A DNA stretch of 56,848 nucleotides from the NCBI GenBank assembly GCA_015067665.1, contig SVLZ01000006.1, positions 1 through 56,848 of the forward strand, in the 5' to 3' direction. The stretch comes from Oscillospiraceae bacterium. GTDB taxonomy: Bacteria; Bacillota; Clostridia; Oscillospirales; Oscillospiraceae. The notes below the pieces were generated by a model. The model was not told the DNA's origin and made no database searches. It saw only the letters and a program-made list of their open reading frames with translations. The position numbers were made by a program, and so were the translations under genes. Positions 1 to 8,986 of this stretch are shown here, in pieces; positions within the stretch are counted from its first letter, which is position 1; the number at the start of each line of letters is the position of its first letter.

Positions 1-1138
1 AGCGCTTGGTGTCCTCTGCGTAGATGGTGTCCAGCTTCTGTGCAGCGGACAGGGTGTTCAGAGTGCAGATAGACAGAACCTGGGTCTGACCACGAGTGAA
101 GAGGCCGGAGCCGTGCACGCGGGGCAGCAGACCTACCTCAGCGCCCAAGGGGCGGATGTCGTCCATACCACGGCCATCCACACGCTTGCCCTGCAGCAGC
201 CACTTCTTAACGACCTTCTTCTGCATCTTGTAGAGGCAGACCTCAATGTGGGTCTCGAAGTCCTCGTACTTCTCACCGAACTTCTCCTGGAAGTCCAGAC
301 GGGCAGCGGTCAGCCGCTCCTCACGGACATTCTTGTCGTCGGTGTCCAGCGCATACTCGATCTGACCCAGACCGTAAGCGATCAGGTCGTCCAGCAGCTC
401 GTGGTTCACAGCAGCCTTTTCGAAGGTGAACTTAGGCTTGCCGATCTCAGCAACGATGGTGTTAATGAACTTTACGATCTCCATATTGGTCTCGTGAGCA
501 ATACGGATGCACTCGTAAACGATGGCTTCGGGTGCTTCATTTGCTTCGGTCTCGATCATAACGACCTTCTCGAAGGTGGAAGCGATGCAAACAAAGCAGT
601 CGCAGGCAGCGCGCTCGTCAGCAGAGGGGTTAATGACATAACGGTCGCCAATGTGGGCAACGTTGGTGGTAGCAACCGGTCCGTTCCAAGGCACATCGGA
701 AGAAGCGATGGCGATGGATGCGCCCAGAGATGCAACGACTTCAACGGGGTTCTCGTCGTCGTTAGCGAAAACGGTGCAGGTCACGACGGTGTCGTTGCGC
801 AGCTCCTCGTCAAAGAGAGGACGCATAGGACGGTCGATGATACGGCTGTTGAGGATGCCACGCTCGGAGGGCTTGCCCTCACGACGGTTGAAGGAGCCGG
901 GGATACGGCCCACGGAGTACATTCTCTCCTCGAACTCGATGGTCAGAGGGAAGTAGTCGATACCGGCCTTGGGAATGGGGTTGCAGGTGACGGTGGTCAG
1001 CACCACGGTATCACCGTAACGGCAGATGCATTCTGCATTGGCGAGCTCTGCCACCTTACCGGTCTCTACGGTAAAGGGACGGCCGCCGATCTCGGTCTCA
1101 AAGACCTTATGATTGGGGAAAGTCTTGCGAGTAATCAT
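1..1138 (-). CDS. pnp: Polyribonucleotide nucleotidyltransferase (PNPase), C-terminus cut off
   Basis: 3'-5' phosphorolytic exoribonuclease of mRNA decay, normally a cytoplasmic trimer. Only the first 379 codons lie in the window; a full PNPase has about 700, so the second RNase PH domain, KH and S1 domains lie outside. The visible part has the first RNase PH-like core, with the family motifs GRIPGSFNRREGKPSERGIL and RPMRPLF near residues 75-105. It continues through the alpha-helical linker into the start of the second core (RVDGRGMDDIRPL). The ATG at 1138 is preceded by a strong AGGAGG. It follows rpsO, as in many bacteria, behind a 171-base spacer with strong hairpins. Confidence 0.97.
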   Translation of the reverse strand, partial: MITRKTFPNHKVFETEIGGRPFTVETGKVAELANAECICRYGDTVVLTTVTCNPIPKAGIDYFPLTIEFEERMYSVGRIPGSFNRREGKPSERGILNSRIIDRPMRPLFDEELRNDTVVTCTVFANDDENPVEVVASLGASIAIASSDVPWNGPVATTNVAHIGDRYVINPSADERAACDCFVCIASTFEKVVMIETEANEAPEAIVYECIRIAHETNMEIVKFINTIVAEIGKPKFTFEKAAVNHELLDDLIAYGLGQIEYALDTDDKNVREERLTAARLDFQEKFGEKYEDFETHIEVCLYKMQKKVVKKWLLQGKRVDGRGMDDIRPLGAEVGLLPRVHGSGLFTRGQTQVLSICTLNTLSAAQKLDTIYAEDTKR

Positions 1139-1309
1139 TTGTTTACCTCCTATAATTTCTGTGTGTTCGGGAGGTTTAGCACTTGAAACTATCGCTGAAA
1201 GTCAGCAACACTTTCAACTGCTAAAGCTTCTCCCGATTTGCTTGCTTTTTCACAGCGGAAAATTGCTGTGAAATAGGGGCGACGGTATCCGTCGCCCCCA
1301 CAATTGATC
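1139..1309 (-). promoter_or_regulatory. rpsO-pnp spacer with three hairpins, candidate pnp leader
   Basis: Three inverted repeats fill this gap. Positions 1276-1298 form a 10-bp GC-rich stem with a 3-base loop just after the rpsO stop, followed only by TATTTC, so it is a weak terminator or processing stem. Around 1246-1272, TTTCACAGC pairs perfectly with GCTGTGAAA. Positions 1168-1235 form a long stem (arms CGGGAG, TTTAGCA, TTGAAA and GCTGA with small internal loops) ending some 20 bases upstream of the pnp ribosome binding site. In E. coli a long pnp leader stem is cut by RNase III and mediates PNPase autoregulation; a similar role here is inference. Confidence 0.6.
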
Positions 1310-1576
1310 TTACTTACGGATACCCAGCTTGGCAATGATTGCACGGTAACGGTTGATGTCCTTCTTGGCCAGATAGTCCAGCAGGCTGCGACGCTTACCA
1401 ACCATCATCAGCAGGCCACGACGGGAGTGGTTGTCGTGCTTGTGAGTGCGCAGGTGATCGGTCAGCTCGTTGATGCGAGCAGTCAGGATCGCGATCTGTA
1501 CCTCAGGAGAACCGGTATCGCCCTCGTGGGTAGCATTTTCCAGGATTACCTGGGTCTTTTTTTCCTTCTGAATCAT
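1310..1576 (-). CDS. rpsO: 30S ribosomal protein S15
   Basis: Primary 16S rRNA-binding protein of the small subunit platform. The product is 88 residues, the usual length, and carries the conserved core [28 protein letters not shown] and RRSLLDYL. The start is taken at ATG 1576 because AGGTGG (1585-1590) sits 8 bases upstream; an in-frame GTG four codons earlier lies inside that ribosome binding site. It has its own promoter about 110 bases upstream, so it and pnp can be expressed apart from the nusA-infB operon. Confidence 0.98.
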   Translation of the reverse strand: MIQKEKKTQVILENATHEGDTGSPEVQIAILTARINELTDHLRTHKHDNHSRRGLLMMVGKRRSLLDYLAKKDINRYRAIIAKLGIRK

Positions 1577-1687
1577 TGTTTTTTCCACCTTTTTTTAAAT
1601 TTACCCTGCGCTAAGTAAAGGGTCGGTGTCTTCCCGAAAACTGAGCAGCGGGCATAGAAATATTGTCCGGCCGAAGCCAGCTGGATT

Positions 1688-1716
1688 AATATATCATAGT
1701 TTTTTCCAAAAGTAAA
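1688..1716 (-). promoter_or_regulatory. Promoter for rpsO-pnp
   Basis: On the minus strand, -35 TTTACT (1711-1716) and -10 TATATT (1688-1693) are separated by 17 bases. Transcription would start near 1681, giving a leader of about 100 bases before rpsO. S15 often represses its own mRNA through such leaders. The stretch ACCCTTTACT...AGGGTAAA can pair, but I cannot identify a defined S15-binding motif. Confidence 0.6.
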
Positions 1717-1722
1717 GCATTT

Positions 1723-2610
1723 TTATTCGTAATTTTCAAAGAATTTACGGGTTTGCAGCGCATTTTCTTGAATTTCCGCCTGCAATTCCTCCAGGGAATC
1801 GAACTTTTGCTCCGGGCGCAGGAATTTATAAAAGAGCAAATGCAGTCGCTTTCCGTAAATATCGCCCTCAAAATTCAAAAGCCAAGGCTCCACCGTAATA
1901 TGCGTTCCGGAAACAGTGGGTCGGGTCCCTACATTGGTCACCGCCAGGTATTCCTTCCCCTCTACCGTTGCTGTGCAGGCATACACGCCAAGCTTTGGGT
2001 AAACTACATTCTCCGGCAGCGCGATATTTGCCGTCGGGATGCCGATGGTATGTCCCAAGCCTCTGCCGTGGATCACTTCCCCGGAAAGGAGGTGGGGATG
2101 GCCCAAAAAAGCAGCTGCCTTTTCCATTTCCCCTCGAGTGATCAGCTCCCGGATATAGGTAGAGCTGACGCGGATGTCATCCACTTTCTGCTGTGGGACA
2201 ATGGCATAGGGAATTTCTCTTGCTTTACAAAAGCTTTCCAGCTTTTTAGCTGTACCCACACCGCCGGCGCCAAAACGAAAATCGCTGCCGCAGACAAAGC
2301 CTGCCGCGCCCTGCTCCACAAGACCGCCTAAAAAAGCAGCCCAATGGGTATGCATCAGTTCTTCGTCAAAAGGCAGCTCTGCCACATAGTCCATCCCACC
2401 GGTGAGCAGCAACAGCCGCCGATCTTCCATCGTATTGATCAGGCGGGGCGTATCCCCGGAGACAAGACTATCCGGGTGGTTGGTAAAGGTAATAACACCT
2501 GCATTGCAGTTGTTTTTCGCCGCCAGCTCCCGGCAGGCAAGGAGCAGTGCCTGATGCCCCAAATGCACCCCGTCGAAAAACCCGAGGGCGTAAATTGTTG
2601 GTTTTGTCAT
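1723..2610 (-). CDS. ribF: Bifunctional riboflavin kinase/FAD synthetase
   Basis: Converts riboflavin to FMN and then FAD in the cytoplasm. The N-terminal adenylyltransferase domain (about residues 1-170) has GFFDGVHLGHQAL near the start and ISSTYIR-type motif VSSTYIREL. The C-terminal kinase domain (about 175-295) has GRGLGHTIGIPTANI and GTRPTV. The start is ATG 2610 after AGGTG; 20 further codons upstream read through a CAATTGTC intergenic repeat and are not coding. It is 295 residues, close to the family norm. It lies downstream of truB in the usual Firmicutes order. Confidence 0.96.
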   Translation of the reverse strand: MTKPTIYALGFFDGVHLGHQALLLACRELAAKNNCNAGVITFTNHPDSLVSGDTPRLINTMEDRRLLLLTGGMDYVAELPFDEELMHTHWAAFLGGLVEQGAAGFVCGSDFRFGAGGVGTAKKLESFCKAREIPYAIVPQQKVDDIRVSSTYIRELITRGEMEKAAAFLGHPHLLSGEVIHGRGLGHTIGIPTANIALPENVVYPKLGVYACTATVEGKEYLAVTNVGTRPTVSGTHITVEPWLLNFEGDIYGKRLHLLFYKFLRPEQKFDSLEELQAEIQENALQTRKFFENYE

Positions 2611-2629
2611 AAAAACACCTACTGTTTTT

Positions 2630-2663
2630 AATTGACAATTGACAATGGACAATTGACAATTAT
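2630..2663. repeat. CAATTGTC-type repeat between truB and ribF
   Basis: Direct copies of AATTGACAATTG/GGACAATTGACAATT, the same degenerate palindromic unit found near 10885-10932, 28249-28262 and 55286-55392. Its function is unknown. Confidence 0.7.
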
Positions 2664-2666
2664 ACC

Positions 2667-3521
2667 TCAAAAAAAACTCTTTATCGTGGCCATTACTCCG
2701 TTTTCTACCTTAGCGAGCATAAGAAATGCGCCGGTTTTGCTGTAGACCCGGTAGGTGCCGTCGGTCAAATTCAGAGAAAAGCTGTTGCCGTTGCGGCAAC
2801 GTTTTTCCTGATTCTCCGTCAGCACTGCTTTGGGATAGGCATCAAATACACTATCCACCGGCAGCAGGTATTTTTCCGGATCTTCTGTCGCAATGAGGCT
2901 TTCAAGCGATACAGCATCCTCCGCAGTATACGCACCGGCAGACACTCTGCGCAGTGCCGCCATACAGCCACCGCAGCCTAAGCTTTCGCCAATATCCTTA
3001 CAAAGGGTACGAATATACGTCCCCTTGGAGCAATGGATAAAAAGCTTGGCATCTTTTCCGTCGAAGTCTTGACATTCCAATTGAAAAATAGTGACCTTTC
3101 GGCTTTGGCGCTCCACTTCCCTGCCCTTTCTGGCCAGCTCGTAGAGTTTCTGTCCGTTTACTTTAATGGCAGAGTACATAGGCGGCACTTGGTCGATTTC
3201 TCCACGAAATTTGGGCAAAGCCGTTTCCAGCTCCTCCCGTGTCACGGAAACTTCTTTTTCTTTCAGCACGCGGCCGGTAATGTCCTCCGTGTCGGTAGTA
3301 ATTCCAAAACGGAGTGTGGCAATATAGGTTTTTTCCGCGTGTTCAAAGAATTCCACCGCCCGGGTGGCTCTGCCAACAAACACCGGCAGAACACCTGTTG
3401 CCATAGGGTCAAGCGTGCCGCCGTGACCAATACGCCTTGTCTTAAAAACGCCCCGCAGCTTGGAGACCACGTCCTGACTTGTCCAATTTTCCGGTTTGTC
3501 CACAATTACGATTCCGTTCAT
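2667..3521 (-). CDS. truB: tRNA pseudouridine(55) synthase
   Basis: Isomerises U55 of the tRNA T-loop. The 284-residue product has the TruB signature GHGGTLDPMATGVLPV with the catalytic Asp near residue 38, RRIGHGG, and the later motifs YSAIKVNG and SKGTYIRTL. The start is ATG 3521, with GGAGG a few bases upstream; an in-frame codon five residues earlier overlaps that site. The C-terminal PUA-like tail is short. It lies between rbfA and ribF; the nrnA/recJ-like gene often found next to rbfA in Firmicutes is absent here. Confidence 0.97.
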   Translation of the reverse strand: MNGIVIVDKPENWTSQDVVSKLRGVFKTRRIGHGGTLDPMATGVLPVFVGRATRAVEFFEHAEKTYIATLRFGITTDTEDITGRVLKEKEVSVTREELETALPKFRGEIDQVPPMYSAIKVNGQKLYELARKGREVERQSRKVTIFQLECQDFDGKDAKLFIHCSKGTYIRTLCKDIGESLGCGGCMAALRRVSAGAYTAEDAVSLESLIATEDPEKYLLPVDSVFDAYPKAVLTENQEKRCRNGNSFSLNLTDGTYRVYSKTGAFLMLAKVENGVMATIKSFF

Positions 3522-3538
3522 ACATACCTCCGCCACTT

Positions 3539-3646
3539 CCTGTCATTCCGAGCCAGTGCGCACTCTGGCGTGGGATTCTTTCGAACACCTCTTTAAGATC
3601 GCCACACCAGTGACGTCGGTCACTGGTTCGCAATGACAATGCGCGT
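3539..3646. repeat. Imperfect palindromic intergenic repeat
   Basis: The ends are imperfect inverted copies: TGTCATTCCGAGCCAGTG at the left and CACTGGTTCGCAATGACA at the right. The right copy is the reverse complement of the left with two or three changes. The roughly 105-base unit lies between truB and rbfA inside the operon and would fold into a long hairpin in the mRNA. It has no coding capacity and resembles a non-autonomous (MITE or REP-like) element. Confidence 0.65.
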
Positions 3647-4018
3647 TTATTCTTCCTCAGTCTCCTCGTCGTCCTGCTGAACGCCTAAAGAATTGATTAA
3701 ATTCAGCATTTTTGCGCCGTAGGTGATGGAGTCATCCTTCTCCCACTGCAGTTCCGGCGTGTAGCGCAAATTCAGCGCGCTGCCCAGCTCACGGCGGAGA
3801 TAGCCGGAGGCGGATTTAAGACCCTTGAGGGCATCGTCCGCCCGGTCATCCTGCAAAAAACTCACATAGACCTTTGCCCAACGCAGATCGGGTGTTGCTT
3901 CCACGCGTGTCACAGAGATCATCGTATCCTGCACACGGGGGTCCTTCAAATTACGAATGAGATTAGCAAGCTCCTTTTGGAGCTCCTCATTGATTCTTCC
4001 AATTCGATTGGATGCCAT
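3647..4018 (-). CDS. rbfA: 30S ribosome-binding factor A
   Basis: Late-stage 30S maturation factor that binds near helix 1 of 16S rRNA. The 123-residue product has the single KH-like fold with RIGRINEELQKELA at the N-terminus, DPRVQ, SVTRVEATPDLRWAKVYVS, and an acidic tail (QQDDEETEEE). The start is ATG 4018 after AAAGGAA. It sits directly after infB, as usual. Confidence 0.96.
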   Translation of the reverse strand: MASNRIGRINEELQKELANLIRNLKDPRVQDTMISVTRVEATPDLRWAKVYVSFLQDDRADDALKGLKSASGYLRRELGSALNLRYTPELQWEKDDSITYGAKMLNLINSLGVQQDDEETEEE

Positions 4019-4083
4019 AGTATCATTCCTTTCGTAATGGTAAAGCAGCACACCGCACCGCGGACGCGGCGCGGTGTGTGATT

Positions 4084-6417
4084 TTATCGTTTAATTTCCT
4101 GCATCACGAAGCACTCGAAAATGTCGCCTTCCTTGATGTCGTTGAACTTCAGGATGCTCATACCGCACTCGTAGCCTGCAGTAACTTCTTTTGCCTGATC
4201 CTTGAAGCGCTGCAGAGAGCCTACCTCACCCTGATGGATGACGATATTATCACGCAGAACGCGAACCTGCGCATCACGGGTGACCTTACCGTCTTTCACC
4301 ATACAGCCGGCAATGGTACCTACAGCCGAGACCTTGTAGGTCATACGCACCTCTGCGTGACCGATAATAGCTTCCTCAAACTGAGGTGCCAGCATACCCT
4401 TCATAGCCGCCTCGATCTCGTCGATGGCCTCGTAGATGACCCGGTAGAAGCGCATATCCACATTGGAGCGCTGGGCGCTTGCTGCGGCAGCGGCATCAGG
4501 ACGGACATTAAAGCCGACGATAATAGCACCGGCAGTAGATGCCAGCAGAATATCGCTCTCGTTGATAGCGCCAACGCCTGCGTGGATGACCTTGACACGG
4601 ACCTCCTCATTGGAGATCTTCTCCAAGGAAGCCTTCACAGCTTCAGCAGAGCCCTGTACGTCTGCCTTCACCACCAGAGGCAGCTCCTTCATCTCTCCCT
4701 CCTGCATCTTGGCAAAGAGGTTGTCCAAAGTGACCTTCTGCATAGCGTTTGCAGCTGCATCCTTGGCAGCCTGACGGCGCTGCTCCACCAGCTCACGGGC
4801 CATACGCTCATCAGTAACGGCGTTAAACTCGTCACCGGGTGCAGGCACGTCTGCAAGGCCGGTGATCTCCACAGGTACGGACGGACCGGCAGTCTTTACG
4901 GTACGGCCCTTATCGTTGGTCATTACGCGGACACGGCCCACAGCAGTACCTGCAATGATAATATCGCCTTGCTTGAGCGTACCGTTTTGCACCAGGAGCG
5001 TTGCGATAGGACCGCGGGTCTTATCCAGTCTTGCTTCAATAACCGTACCCTTGGCGCGGCGGTTGGGGTTCGCCTTCAGCTCCTGCACCTCGGCAGTGAG
5101 CAGCACCATTTCCAGCAGCTCATCCAAGCCCTGACCGGTCTTTGCGGAAATAGGTACAATGATCGTATCGCCGCCCCATTCTTCACAGATGAGGTCGTAC
5201 TTGGTCAGCTGTTCCTTGATCTTATCGGGGTTTGCGGTGGGCTTATCCATCTTGTTGATGGCAACGATGATGGGCACCTCCGCAGCCTTTGCGTGGTTGA
5301 TGGATTCTACGGTCTGGGGCATAATGCCATCGTCCGCCGCAACCACCAGAATGGCAATATCGGTGCTCTTGGCACCACGGGCACGCATAGAGGTAAATGC
5401 AGCGTGGCCGGGGGTATCCAGGAATGTGATCATCTGGCCGTTTGCCTCTACGGTATACGCACCAATGTGCTGGGTAATACCGCCTGCCTCACCGGCAGTG
5501 ACAGAGGTCTTACGGATGGCGTCCAGAGTGGAGGTCTTACCGTGGTCAACGTGACCCATAACCACCACAACAGGTGCACGGGTCTCCAGTTCATCAGCTG
5601 CGTCCACGTGATCGTCAATGATCCGCTCTTCGATGGTGATGGTGATTTCCTTCTCCACCTTGCAGCCCATTTCCACAGCCACATATTCTGCGGTATCAAA
5701 GTCGATCATTTGGTTAATGCCTGCCATCACGCCGTTCTTCATCAGGCACTTAATGACCTCACCGGCAGTTTTCTTCATCCGAGAAGCCAACTCACCGACG
5801 GTAATTTCATCGGGGATTTTTACAGTGACAGGCGCCTTACGGGCGACTTCCATCTGCAGCCGGCGCAGCTTCTCCTGCTCCTCGTTTTTGGACTTGTTAC
5901 CCTTGAACTTATTGTCCTTCTTATTTTGCTGCTGACCCTTCTTGCCGAACTTCTGCTTACCGCCCTGGAAGTTCTGCACCCGCTCGGAGACCAAGTTGTC
6001 CACATCGTCAAAACGGTTTGTGTTCACCTGCACCGCAGAGGTATCTACCACACGGCGCTCGCGGCGTCTCTCCGGCTCAGCAGGCTTTTGGGGCTGCTGC
6101 TTTGCAGGCGCTACATGACCGGCGGTCTTCTGCTCTGTCTTGGGGGCAGCCTTCTTCTCCTCGGAAGCCGGCTTTTCCGGTGCCTGCTCTACAGGCTTTT
6201 CTTCCTTCTTGGGCTGCGCAGCAAAGACCTGCTCCAGAGATTCGATCTGGTGGGTCTTCGTAATATAGTCAAACACCACATTCAGCTCTTCTTCGGTGAG
6301 CACTCTGGTATTGGACTTGGGCTTTTCATAAAACTTGGCAACAACCTCCATCAATTCCTTGACGGGCAGATCAAAGTCAGTCGCCACATCCTTAATTCGA
6401 TACTTCACTAAACTCAT
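4084..6417 (-). CDS. infB: Translation initiation factor IF-2
   Basis: GTPase that brings fMet-tRNA to the 30S subunit and promotes subunit joining. The 777-residue protein has an IF2 N-terminal helical domain (residues 1-55) and a charged, Lys/Glu/Pro-rich low-complexity linker (about 65-185). A second N-terminal domain ([16 protein letters not shown]) follows. The GTPase domain has GHVDHGKT near 287, [13 protein letters not shown] and SAKTGQG, followed by the beta-barrel and C-terminal tRNA-binding domains. ATG 6417 follows GGAGGT at a slightly long spacing of about 11 bases. Confidence 0.98.
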   Translation of the reverse strand: MSLVKYRIKDVATDFDLPVKELMEVVAKFYEKPKSNTRVLTEEELNVVFDYITKTHQIESLEQVFAAQPKKEEKPVEQAPEKPASEEKKAAPKTEQKTAGHVAPAKQQPQKPAEPERRRERRVVDTSAVQVNTNRFDDVDNLVSERVQNFQGGKQKFGKKGQQQNKKDNKFKGNKSKNEEQEKLRRLQMEVARKAPVTVKIPDEITVGELASRMKKTAGEVIKCLMKNGVMAGINQMIDFDTAEYVAVEMGCKVEKEITITIEERIIDDHVDAADELETRAPVVVVMGHVDHGKTSTLDAIRKTSVTAGEAGGITQHIGAYTVEANGQMITFLDTPGHAAFTSMRARGAKSTDIAILVVAADDGIMPQTVESINHAKAAEVPIIVAINKMDKPTANPDKIKEQLTKYDLICEEWGGDTIIVPISAKTGQGLDELLEMVLLTAEVQELKANPNRRAKGTVIEARLDKTRGPIATLLVQNGTLKQGDIIIAGTAVGRVRVMTNDKGRTVKTAGPSVPVEITGLADVPAPGDEFNAVTDERMARELVEQRRQAAKDAAANAMQKVTLDNLFAKMQEGEMKELPLVVKADVQGSAEAVKASLEKISNEEVRVKVIHAGVGAINESDILLASTAGAIIVGFNVRPDAAAAASAQRSNVDMRFYRVIYEAIDEIEAAMKGMLAPQFEEAIIGHAEVRMTYKVSAVGTIAGCMVKDGKVTRDAQVRVLRDNIVIHQGEVGSLQRFKDQAKEVTAGYECGMSILKFNDIKEGDIFECFVMQEIKR

Positions 6418-6438
6418 ATATAATACGCACCTCCATAA

Positions 6439-6867
6439 TCACTTCTTTGGGGAACGGTTTTTGCCGAAACGCTTATTGCGTTGGGAGGCTTTTGCCTCGA
6501 TTTTCCGCTGTTGGAGCCGCTGGCTGCGCTTTTCCAAGCTCTCAGCCGCCGCGCTGTATTGCTCCGGCGCAGGCAGTGCCTTGAGAAACGCAAGTGCCAT
6601 AGCCGCATCGGTAAAAGCAGCCAATGCCAGCTCTGTTCTGCCTACAGCAAGACCCATCTGCGCCTTATCATAAGGCGCGCGGATGCATTGCTGATCGGTG
6701 CCGGCTACAAAGCTTTTGGCTCTGCGCCAAGTATGGTCGGAGGCATCGGCTGCCACCACCACCAAACGGGCATGATTTGCGCGGGCAGATGCACCTACCG
6801 GCTCCTCTCCCAGCTCTATAAGACGGGCCTTTTTGCCAAGGGCAAGGTAATTAAGCGCTCTATCCAA
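6439..6867 (-). CDS. L7Ae/L30e-type K-turn RNA-binding protein YlxQ, extended C-terminus
   Basis: Member of the ribosomal L7Ae superfamily always found between rnpM and infB in Firmicutes. The start is placed at TTG 6867, whose codon overlaps the rnpM stop; GGAGG lies 9 bases upstream and the resulting N-terminus LDRALNYLALGKKAR matches the family. In-frame ATGs further upstream would force a long overlap. The L7Ae fold covers about residues 1-105. Beyond it is a basic tail (KRSQRLQQRKIEAKASQRNK) that makes the protein about 40 residues longer than typical YlxQ. The precise role is unknown; RNA binding is inferred from the family. Confidence 0.85.
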   Translation of the reverse strand: MDRALNYLALGKKARLIELGEEPVGASARANHARLVVVAADASDHTWRRAKSFVAGTDQQCIRAPYDKAQMGLAVGRTELALAAFTDAAMALAFLKALPAPEQYSAAAESLEKRSQRLQQRKIEAKASQRNKRFGKNRSPKK

Positions 6868-7132
6868 TAAATCCGCCCTCCATTTCCTTCTGCAAGCGGG
6901 CATACACATCCTCCGGGATGGGTACCTCCAGCGCCCGTTCAAGACTTTTGGCCTTTTGGGCTTTTTTCAAACATTCCGGATTGGGGCAAATATACGCGCC
7001 CCGACCGTTCATTTTCCCACCGAAATCCAGGCTGACCGTGCCATCCGTTCCCCGGACCACACGGATCATCTCTTTTTTTGCTTTCCGCTCTCGACAGCCC
7101 ATACACTGCCGCTGGGGAATTTTCTTCTGCAC
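6860..7132 (-). CDS. rnpM: RNase P modulator RnpM (YlxR, DUF448)
   Basis: Small nucleic-acid-binding protein of the nusA operon, reported in Bacillus to bind RNase P RNA. The 90-residue product has the family motifs PQRQCMGCRERKAKKEMIRV and GRGAYICPNPEC; the four cysteines may bind a metal. The start is GTG 7132, with AAAGGAGGT seven bases upstream. An ATG nine codons earlier has no ribosome binding site and would place this one inside the gene. The stop overlaps the ylxQ start, which indicates translational coupling. Confidence 0.92.
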   Translation of the reverse strand: MQKKIPQRQCMGCRERKAKKEMIRVVRGTDGTVSLDFGGKMNGRGAYICPNPECLKKAQKAKSLERALEVPIPEDVYARLQKEMEGGFIG

Positions 7133-7206
7133 AAGTCTACCTCCTTTATATTTTGTCATTGGGAGGAGACAAAGCCAACGCGGCGATCTCCTTCCACAAA
7201 TATTCC

Positions 7207-8316
7207 TTATTCCTCTGCTGCAGAGGCAGGCTTAATGTCGATCTTATAACTGGTCAGCCGGGCTGCCAGACGGGCATTCTGACCTTCCTTGCCGATGGCA
7301 AGACTCAGCTGGTCATCGGGAACGATGACGCGGCAGGCCTTCTGTCCGGGCACCAAAGTAACGCTCAGTACATCAGCAGGGCTAAGGGCAGCGCGGACAT
7401 ACTCACAGGGATCCTCGTTCCAAACAACGATGTCGATCTTCTCACCGCACAGCTCTTCCACAACAGCACCCACACGGCCGCCTCTGGGACCAACACAAGC
7501 GCCGACAGGATCCACATTTTCCATCGTGGCGCGGACAGCGATCTTGCTGCGGCTGCCTGCTTCACGGGCGATGTTGCGGATCTCTACCTGACCGTCCGCA
7601 ATTTCGGGGGTTTCCAGCTCAAAGAGCCGGCGCACCACATTGGGGTGTGTACGGGAGACCTGAATCATCGGACCGCGGGCTGCCTGACGGACTTCCAGTA
7701 CGTAAACCCGGATCATTTGGCCTTCCTTGTACTTTTCGCCGGGAATCTGCTCGCTGGCACGAAGCACCGCATCGGACTGCTCGTTGCCGGTGCCCACCCG
7801 GATAAATACGTCACCGGAGGGATCCAGACGGGAAACTGTACCGGTCAGCAGCTCCTGAGATTTAGAGGAATAGCTTTCGTAAATCGTGCCGCGCTCTGCC
7901 TCGCGGATGCCCTGAATAACCACCTGCTTGGCAGTCTGGGCAGCAATACGGCTGAAGCGCTGAATATCGATAGGCAGTACGATCATATCGCCCACCATTG
8001 CGCCGGGATTTACATTCCGTGCAGCATCAATATGGATCTGGGTATTGGGATCCTCCACCTCTTCCACGGCGGTCTTCAGCAGTTCCATAGAAAGGCCCTG
8101 CTCATTCAGCTCCACCCGGATATTCTCAGTGGGGATGTCGCGGTTTTCTTCGCTGTCTTTCCGATAAGCGTTGGTCAGCGCCTGCTTCAGGCGGTCGACC
8201 ATATACTCTACCGGGATGCCCTTAAGCTTTTCCAAGTCCCGCAGGGAAGCAAAGATCTCTGCACCAATCTCAGCTTTCGGTGCGGTCTGCTTCTTGGCTT
8301 TTGTATTTCTTGCCAT
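7207..8316 (-). CDS. nusA: Transcription elongation/termination factor NusA
   Basis: RNA polymerase-associated factor acting in pausing, termination and antitermination. The 369-residue protein has the N-terminal polymerase-binding domain (about 15-140), an S1 domain (about 150-215, ELLTGTVSRLDPSGDVFIRV) and two KH domains (VGACVGPRGGRV and LAIGKEGQNARLAARLT). It lacks the C-terminal acidic repeats of E. coli NusA, as is normal in Firmicutes. A short basic N-terminal extension (ARNTKAKKQTAPKAE) precedes the domain. ATG 8316 follows AAGGAGG. Confidence 0.97.
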   Translation of the reverse strand: MARNTKAKKQTAPKAEIGAEIFASLRDLEKLKGIPVEYMVDRLKQALTNAYRKDSEENRDIPTENIRVELNEQGLSMELLKTAVEEVEDPNTQIHIDAARNVNPGAMVGDMIVLPIDIQRFSRIAAQTAKQVVIQGIREAERGTIYESYSSKSQELLTGTVSRLDPSGDVFIRVGTGNEQSDAVLRASEQIPGEKYKEGQMIRVYVLEVRQAARGPMIQVSRTHPNVVRRLFELETPEIADGQVEIRNIAREAGSRSKIAVRATMENVDPVGACVGPRGGRVGAVVEELCGEKIDIVVWNEDPCEYVRAALSPADVLSVTLVPGQKACRVIVPDDQLSLAIGKEGQNARLAARLTSYKIDIKPASAAEE

Positions 8317-8368
8317 TTTTATCCTCCTTCGCTTCGGTATTTTCCCCGAAGCTCATATATTTATGATT

Positions 8369-8821
8369 TTAGAACTCCACACGGAGACGCACAAGGGCGA
8401 GCTCCGATTTTTCAAAGGTAATGGTCTCTTTACCAGCTTCTACGGTGACCTTGCCGCTCTCATAGCCACGGAGCACACCGGGAATTTCCTTCAGTCCGTT
8501 GCGGGGACGATAGAGCTTTACAAGCACCGGGCTGTCCATAAAGCGTGCAAAATCTTCGGGACGCTTGAGCACCCGCTCCAAGCCCGCGGAGCAGACCTCG
8601 AAATGATAACTCTCCTGAATGGGGTCTTTTTCATCCAGGATGGGATCGACAGCACGGTGTACATTTTCACAGTCAGTGATGTCTACACCGCCCTCCTTGT
8701 CGATATAAAGCCGCAAAAAGCGTTCAGAGCCTTCCCGGACGTATTCCACATCCCAAAGGCTGCAGCCCTTTTCCCGGATGATAGGCTCGGCAAAGGAAGC
8801 AACCAGTTCTGTGATCTTCAA
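8369..8821 (-). CDS. rimP: Ribosome maturation factor RimP
   Basis: Needed for 30S assembly, binding near S12. The 150-residue protein has the family's two domains: LWDVEYVREGSERFLRLYID with a CENVHRAVDPILDE segment, then EVCSAGLERVLKRPEDF (family motif SPGLDRPL, here CSAGLERVL), then an SH3-like C-terminus. It starts at TTG 8821, preceded by GAAGGAGGG. First gene of the nusA-infB operon. Confidence 0.95.
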   Translation of the reverse strand: MKITELVASFAEPIIREKGCSLWDVEYVREGSERFLRLYIDKEGGVDITDCENVHRAVDPILDEKDPIQESYHFEVCSAGLERVLKRPEDFARFMDSPVLVKLYRPRNGLKEIPGVLRGYESGKVTVEAGKETITFEKSELALVRLRVEF

Positions 8822-8845
8822 AAAAATCCCTCCTTCTACTGAAAA

Positions 8846-8869
8846 GAGAGAGGGGCGCGCCCCTCTCTC
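8846..8869 (-). promoter_or_regulatory. Perfect GC-rich palindrome in the rimP leader
   Basis: A 24-base perfect palindrome (GAGAGAGGGGCG and its complement) lies between the operon promoter and the rimP ribosome binding site. On the transcribed strand it is followed by TTTTCAG, so it could act as a partial terminator (attenuator) or a stabilising 5' stem. No competing antiterminator is evident to me. Confidence 0.55.
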
Positions 8870-8894
8870 CTAAAGTGTCAAATCTTACGTATGC

Positions 8895-8923
8895 ATTATA
8901 GCACCCAAAAGCGAATAATGCAA
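8895..8923 (-). promoter_or_regulatory. Promoter of the rimP-nusA-infB operon
   Basis: On the minus strand, -35 TTGCAT (8918-8923) and a consensus -10 TATAAT (8895-8900) are separated by exactly 17 bases. Transcription would begin near 8888. Confidence 0.8.
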
Positions 8924-8986
8924 GGGTTATTTTGATGAAAAAGGGGAATTATTTTCGTTTTTCTCACCAAAATCTCCTATTTTTCG

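Noticed and set aside
4078..6411. Long plus-strand open frame of 777 codons antisense to infB
   Set aside because: It mirrors the IF-2 gene almost exactly, has no family resemblance and no ribosome binding site; its length comes from codon bias of infB on the other strand.
7078..8421. Plus-strand open frame of 447 codons antisense to nusA/rnpM
   Set aside because: It is explained fully by nusA and neighbours on the minus strand, and its protein has no recognisable domain.
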